Shown here: piece after piece, positions 62,705 to 64,000 of the stretch
Position numbering within the stretch: position 1 is the stretch's first letter
Layout: the number at the start of each line of letters is the position of its first letter
NCBI GenBank assembly: GCA_030374765.1
Contig: JARGXX010000068.1
Coordinates: 3,720,001-3,784,000, forward strand
Direction: 5' to 3'
DNA from: Agarophyton chilense
Taxonomy: Eukaryota > Rhodophyta > Florideophyceae > Gracilariales > Gracilariaceae
DNA: 64,000 nt
Notes under the pieces: generated by a model
The model's database searches: none
What the model saw: the letters and a program-made list of their open reading frames with translations, nothing else
What the model was told of the DNA's origin: nothing
Program-made: the position numbers and the translations under genes

Positions 62705-63988
62705 TCACCTTTGTGATGCAGAAAGCTTCAGCTTGAGAGTCCGTTCTCCATCCGAATTATTCATCACGCGAATTCTTACAAGATCGCCCACTTTGTGTTT
62801 ATCCAAGGCTTTAAACAAATCACCTTCGTTGGTCACGACATCTTCATCAATACCAATTATTATGTCCCCCAGTTCGATACTTCCAAATGTCATCCGAGAT
62901 GTACCTCTCAGTCCGGCTCGCTTTGCCTCACTGCCCTCGGGAACATCCAGTACTAGAACTCCCTTCTCTATTCCAAGCGCTCTAGCTTGACTGCTTTCGA
63001 GGTAACTGATTCCAATCACAGGCCTCACGATTCGACCGTTTTCAATCAGAGCATTTGCAATGACTTTCAAGGTATCGACTGGTATAGCAAATCCAACACC
63101 AGCAGAAGCCCCACTGGGTGAGTATATAGCAGTGTTCATACCTATCAGCCTACCCCTAGCGTCAATCAAGGGACCGCCGCTGTTCCCCGGATTTATGCTT
63201 GCTTCAGTCTGGATCACGTTCGAAATGGTGCGACCAGTTGGGCTTTTCATCTCACGCCCTAAACCAGATAGAACACCCGTTGTCAAAGTGTGATCCAGTC
63301 CGAATGGGTTTCCAATCGCATAAGTCATCTGTCCAACCCGAAGATTATGGCTACTTCCTATATCAACTGGATCAAGGTCTTCTGGAGGGGCTTTGATCTT
63401 TAGAACTGCTACATCATCGTCTGCAGAGGTACCCACCAACTCAGCATCATATGTTTTCTTATTCGCCAGTGTAATCTTTGCGCCGCTAGCCGCTCGAATG
63501 ACATGAAAGTTTGTCACGATACGCCCTTGCCTGTCCCACACAATTCCGCTTCCCGTTCCAGCAGGGGTTTCCATTGGGTTAAGAGAAAACCCGGAGCGCG
63601 ATTCGGTATAGGTAGTGACGTATGCCACAGATTTGGTGGCCTTCTCAAACAATGATATTACAGACACCTCCGATGGATTGTAGTCAGAAAGGCTATCAAC
63701 AGAGGTTGGAGGTAAAGTCTGAACATATGCTCTAGCGGAGCTATCCTGAAAGATATGTAGGTTCTCAATAGCTGCGACAGAACATGTGCCGAGGATGACA
63801 CCTGCAGCAAGAGAAGCTAGCCGCTCTGATGCACTATGCTTCTTGGCAAACATGAAAACACCATTGCGTCGTGAGATACTTCGAGTCCGCGAGCATTGAT
63901 GTGTATCGCATTTTTGAAGCGAAAAGGGAACGCTGCCATTTCGTTTCGACGGAATCCTAATTGGGGTGGAAAAAGCTGTCGATGACAT
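62705..63988 (-). CDS. Deg/HtrA serine protease, plastid-targeted type (427 aa from the ATG at 63988)
   Basis: S1C trypsin-like protease followed by one PDZ domain. Catalytic triad: H162 (IVTNFHVIRA), D192 (SADDDVAVLKI), S270 (INPGNSGGPLID). PDZ about 325-420 with GDIIIGIDEDVV. The first 50 residues are rich in Ser, Arg and Lys with few acidic residues, then a hydrophobic stretch (LASLAAGVILGTCSVAAI) leads to SARAY at about residue 87. This two-part leader (transit peptide plus lumenal signal with an A-x-A-like site) fits a thylakoid-lumen DEG1-type protease that degrades damaged photosystem proteins. The frame is open to the window edge, so an upstream start or exon cannot be excluded. Confidence 0.93.
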   Translation of the reverse strand: MSSTAFSTPIRIPSKRNGSVPFSLQKCDTHQCSRTRSISRRNGVFMFAKKHSASERLASLAAGVILGTCSVAAIENLHIFQDSSARAYVQTLPPTSVDSLSDYNPSEVSVISLFEKATKSVAYVTTYTESRSGFSLNPMETPAGTGSGIVWDRQGRIVTNFHVIRAASGAKITLANKKTYDAELVGTSADDDVAVLKIKAPPEDLDPVDIGSSHNLRVGQMTYAIGNPFGLDHTLTTGVLSGLGREMKSPTGRTISNVIQTEASINPGNSGGPLIDARGRLIGMNTAIYSPSGASAGVGFAIPVDTLKVIANALIENGRIVRPVIGISYLESSQARALGIEKGVLVLDVPEGSEAKRAGLRGTSRMTFGSIELGDIIIGIDEDVVTNEGDLFKALDKHKVGDLVRIRVMNNSDGERTLKLKLSASQR

Positions 63989-64000
63989 TTCAAACAAAGT

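Noticed and set aside
1-64000. CRISPR array, rRNA, tRNA, bacterial operon or phage module
   Set aside because: No regularly spaced identical repeats, no rRNA cores and no convincing tRNA T-loop/acceptor combinations were seen. Gene style and elements are eukaryotic.

Overview
The window is nuclear eukaryotic DNA, and most of it is transposable element. The host genes point to an alga with a plastid, and I favour a red alga. They include a plastid or thylakoid-lumen type Deg protease, a plant-like complex I subunit with one 97-bp intron, a Rab geranylgeranyltransferase beta subunit and a GT92-type glycosyltransferase. All but one of the host genes are intronless. The organism call is inference from gene content and style; nothing in the sequence proves it.

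Layout. 1-2270: remnant of a Ty1/copia element on the minus strand. 2575-5304: a dead PIF/Harbinger transposon with a transposase relic on plus and a convergent SANT/Myb-like partner relic on minus. It contains a solo LTR (3601-4444). Just upstream of the SANT relic sits an almost complete Ty3/gypsy chromovirus, Gypsy-A (5534-17311), with 915/917-bp LTRs and target-site duplication AGAGA. Gypsy-A carries a 618-codon ORF in ANTISENSE orientation next to its 3' LTR (6530-8386). 18625-23190: decayed chromodomain gypsy element with an oomycete-like integrase. 23951-28655: host island with an NDUFB10/PDSW-like gene, a coiled-coil protein of unknown function and a GT92-like glycosyltransferase. 30405-36435: decayed Ty1/copia element with recognisable LTRs and TSD ATAGT. 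36441-60028: a hAT transposase relic split by nested insertions. 60740-64000: host genes (RABGGTB, Deg protease) and one doubtful small ORF.

The nest at 36-60 kb can be read layer by layer. The hAT gene is interrupted by Gypsy-C (36679 to about 45138) and by Gypsy-B (45664-59417, TSD CATTC). The 5' LTR of Gypsy-B is interrupted by a tyrosine-recombinase (DIRS/Ngaro/PAT-like) retrotransposon, about 53984-59212. The RNase H region of that element is interrupted by a solo LTR (56020-56813, TSD CCTTG). In three of these splits the reading frame agrees on both sides once the insert and one TSD copy are discounted.

Most unusual observations: (1) the long intact antisense ORF of Gypsy-A, which has stayed open while the pol gene of the same copy has collected three stops and a frameshift; (2) a dense scatter of tiny inverted repeats of the form CCT-N(2-6)-AGG through the gypsy elements and their LTRs, coding and noncoding alike, which I do not see at that density in the host genes; (3) a primer-binding site shared by two quite different gypsy families. 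I found no CRISPR array, no rRNA or tRNA gene and no bacterial-type operon. All work was by eye; homology calls rest on remembered family motifs, not searches.
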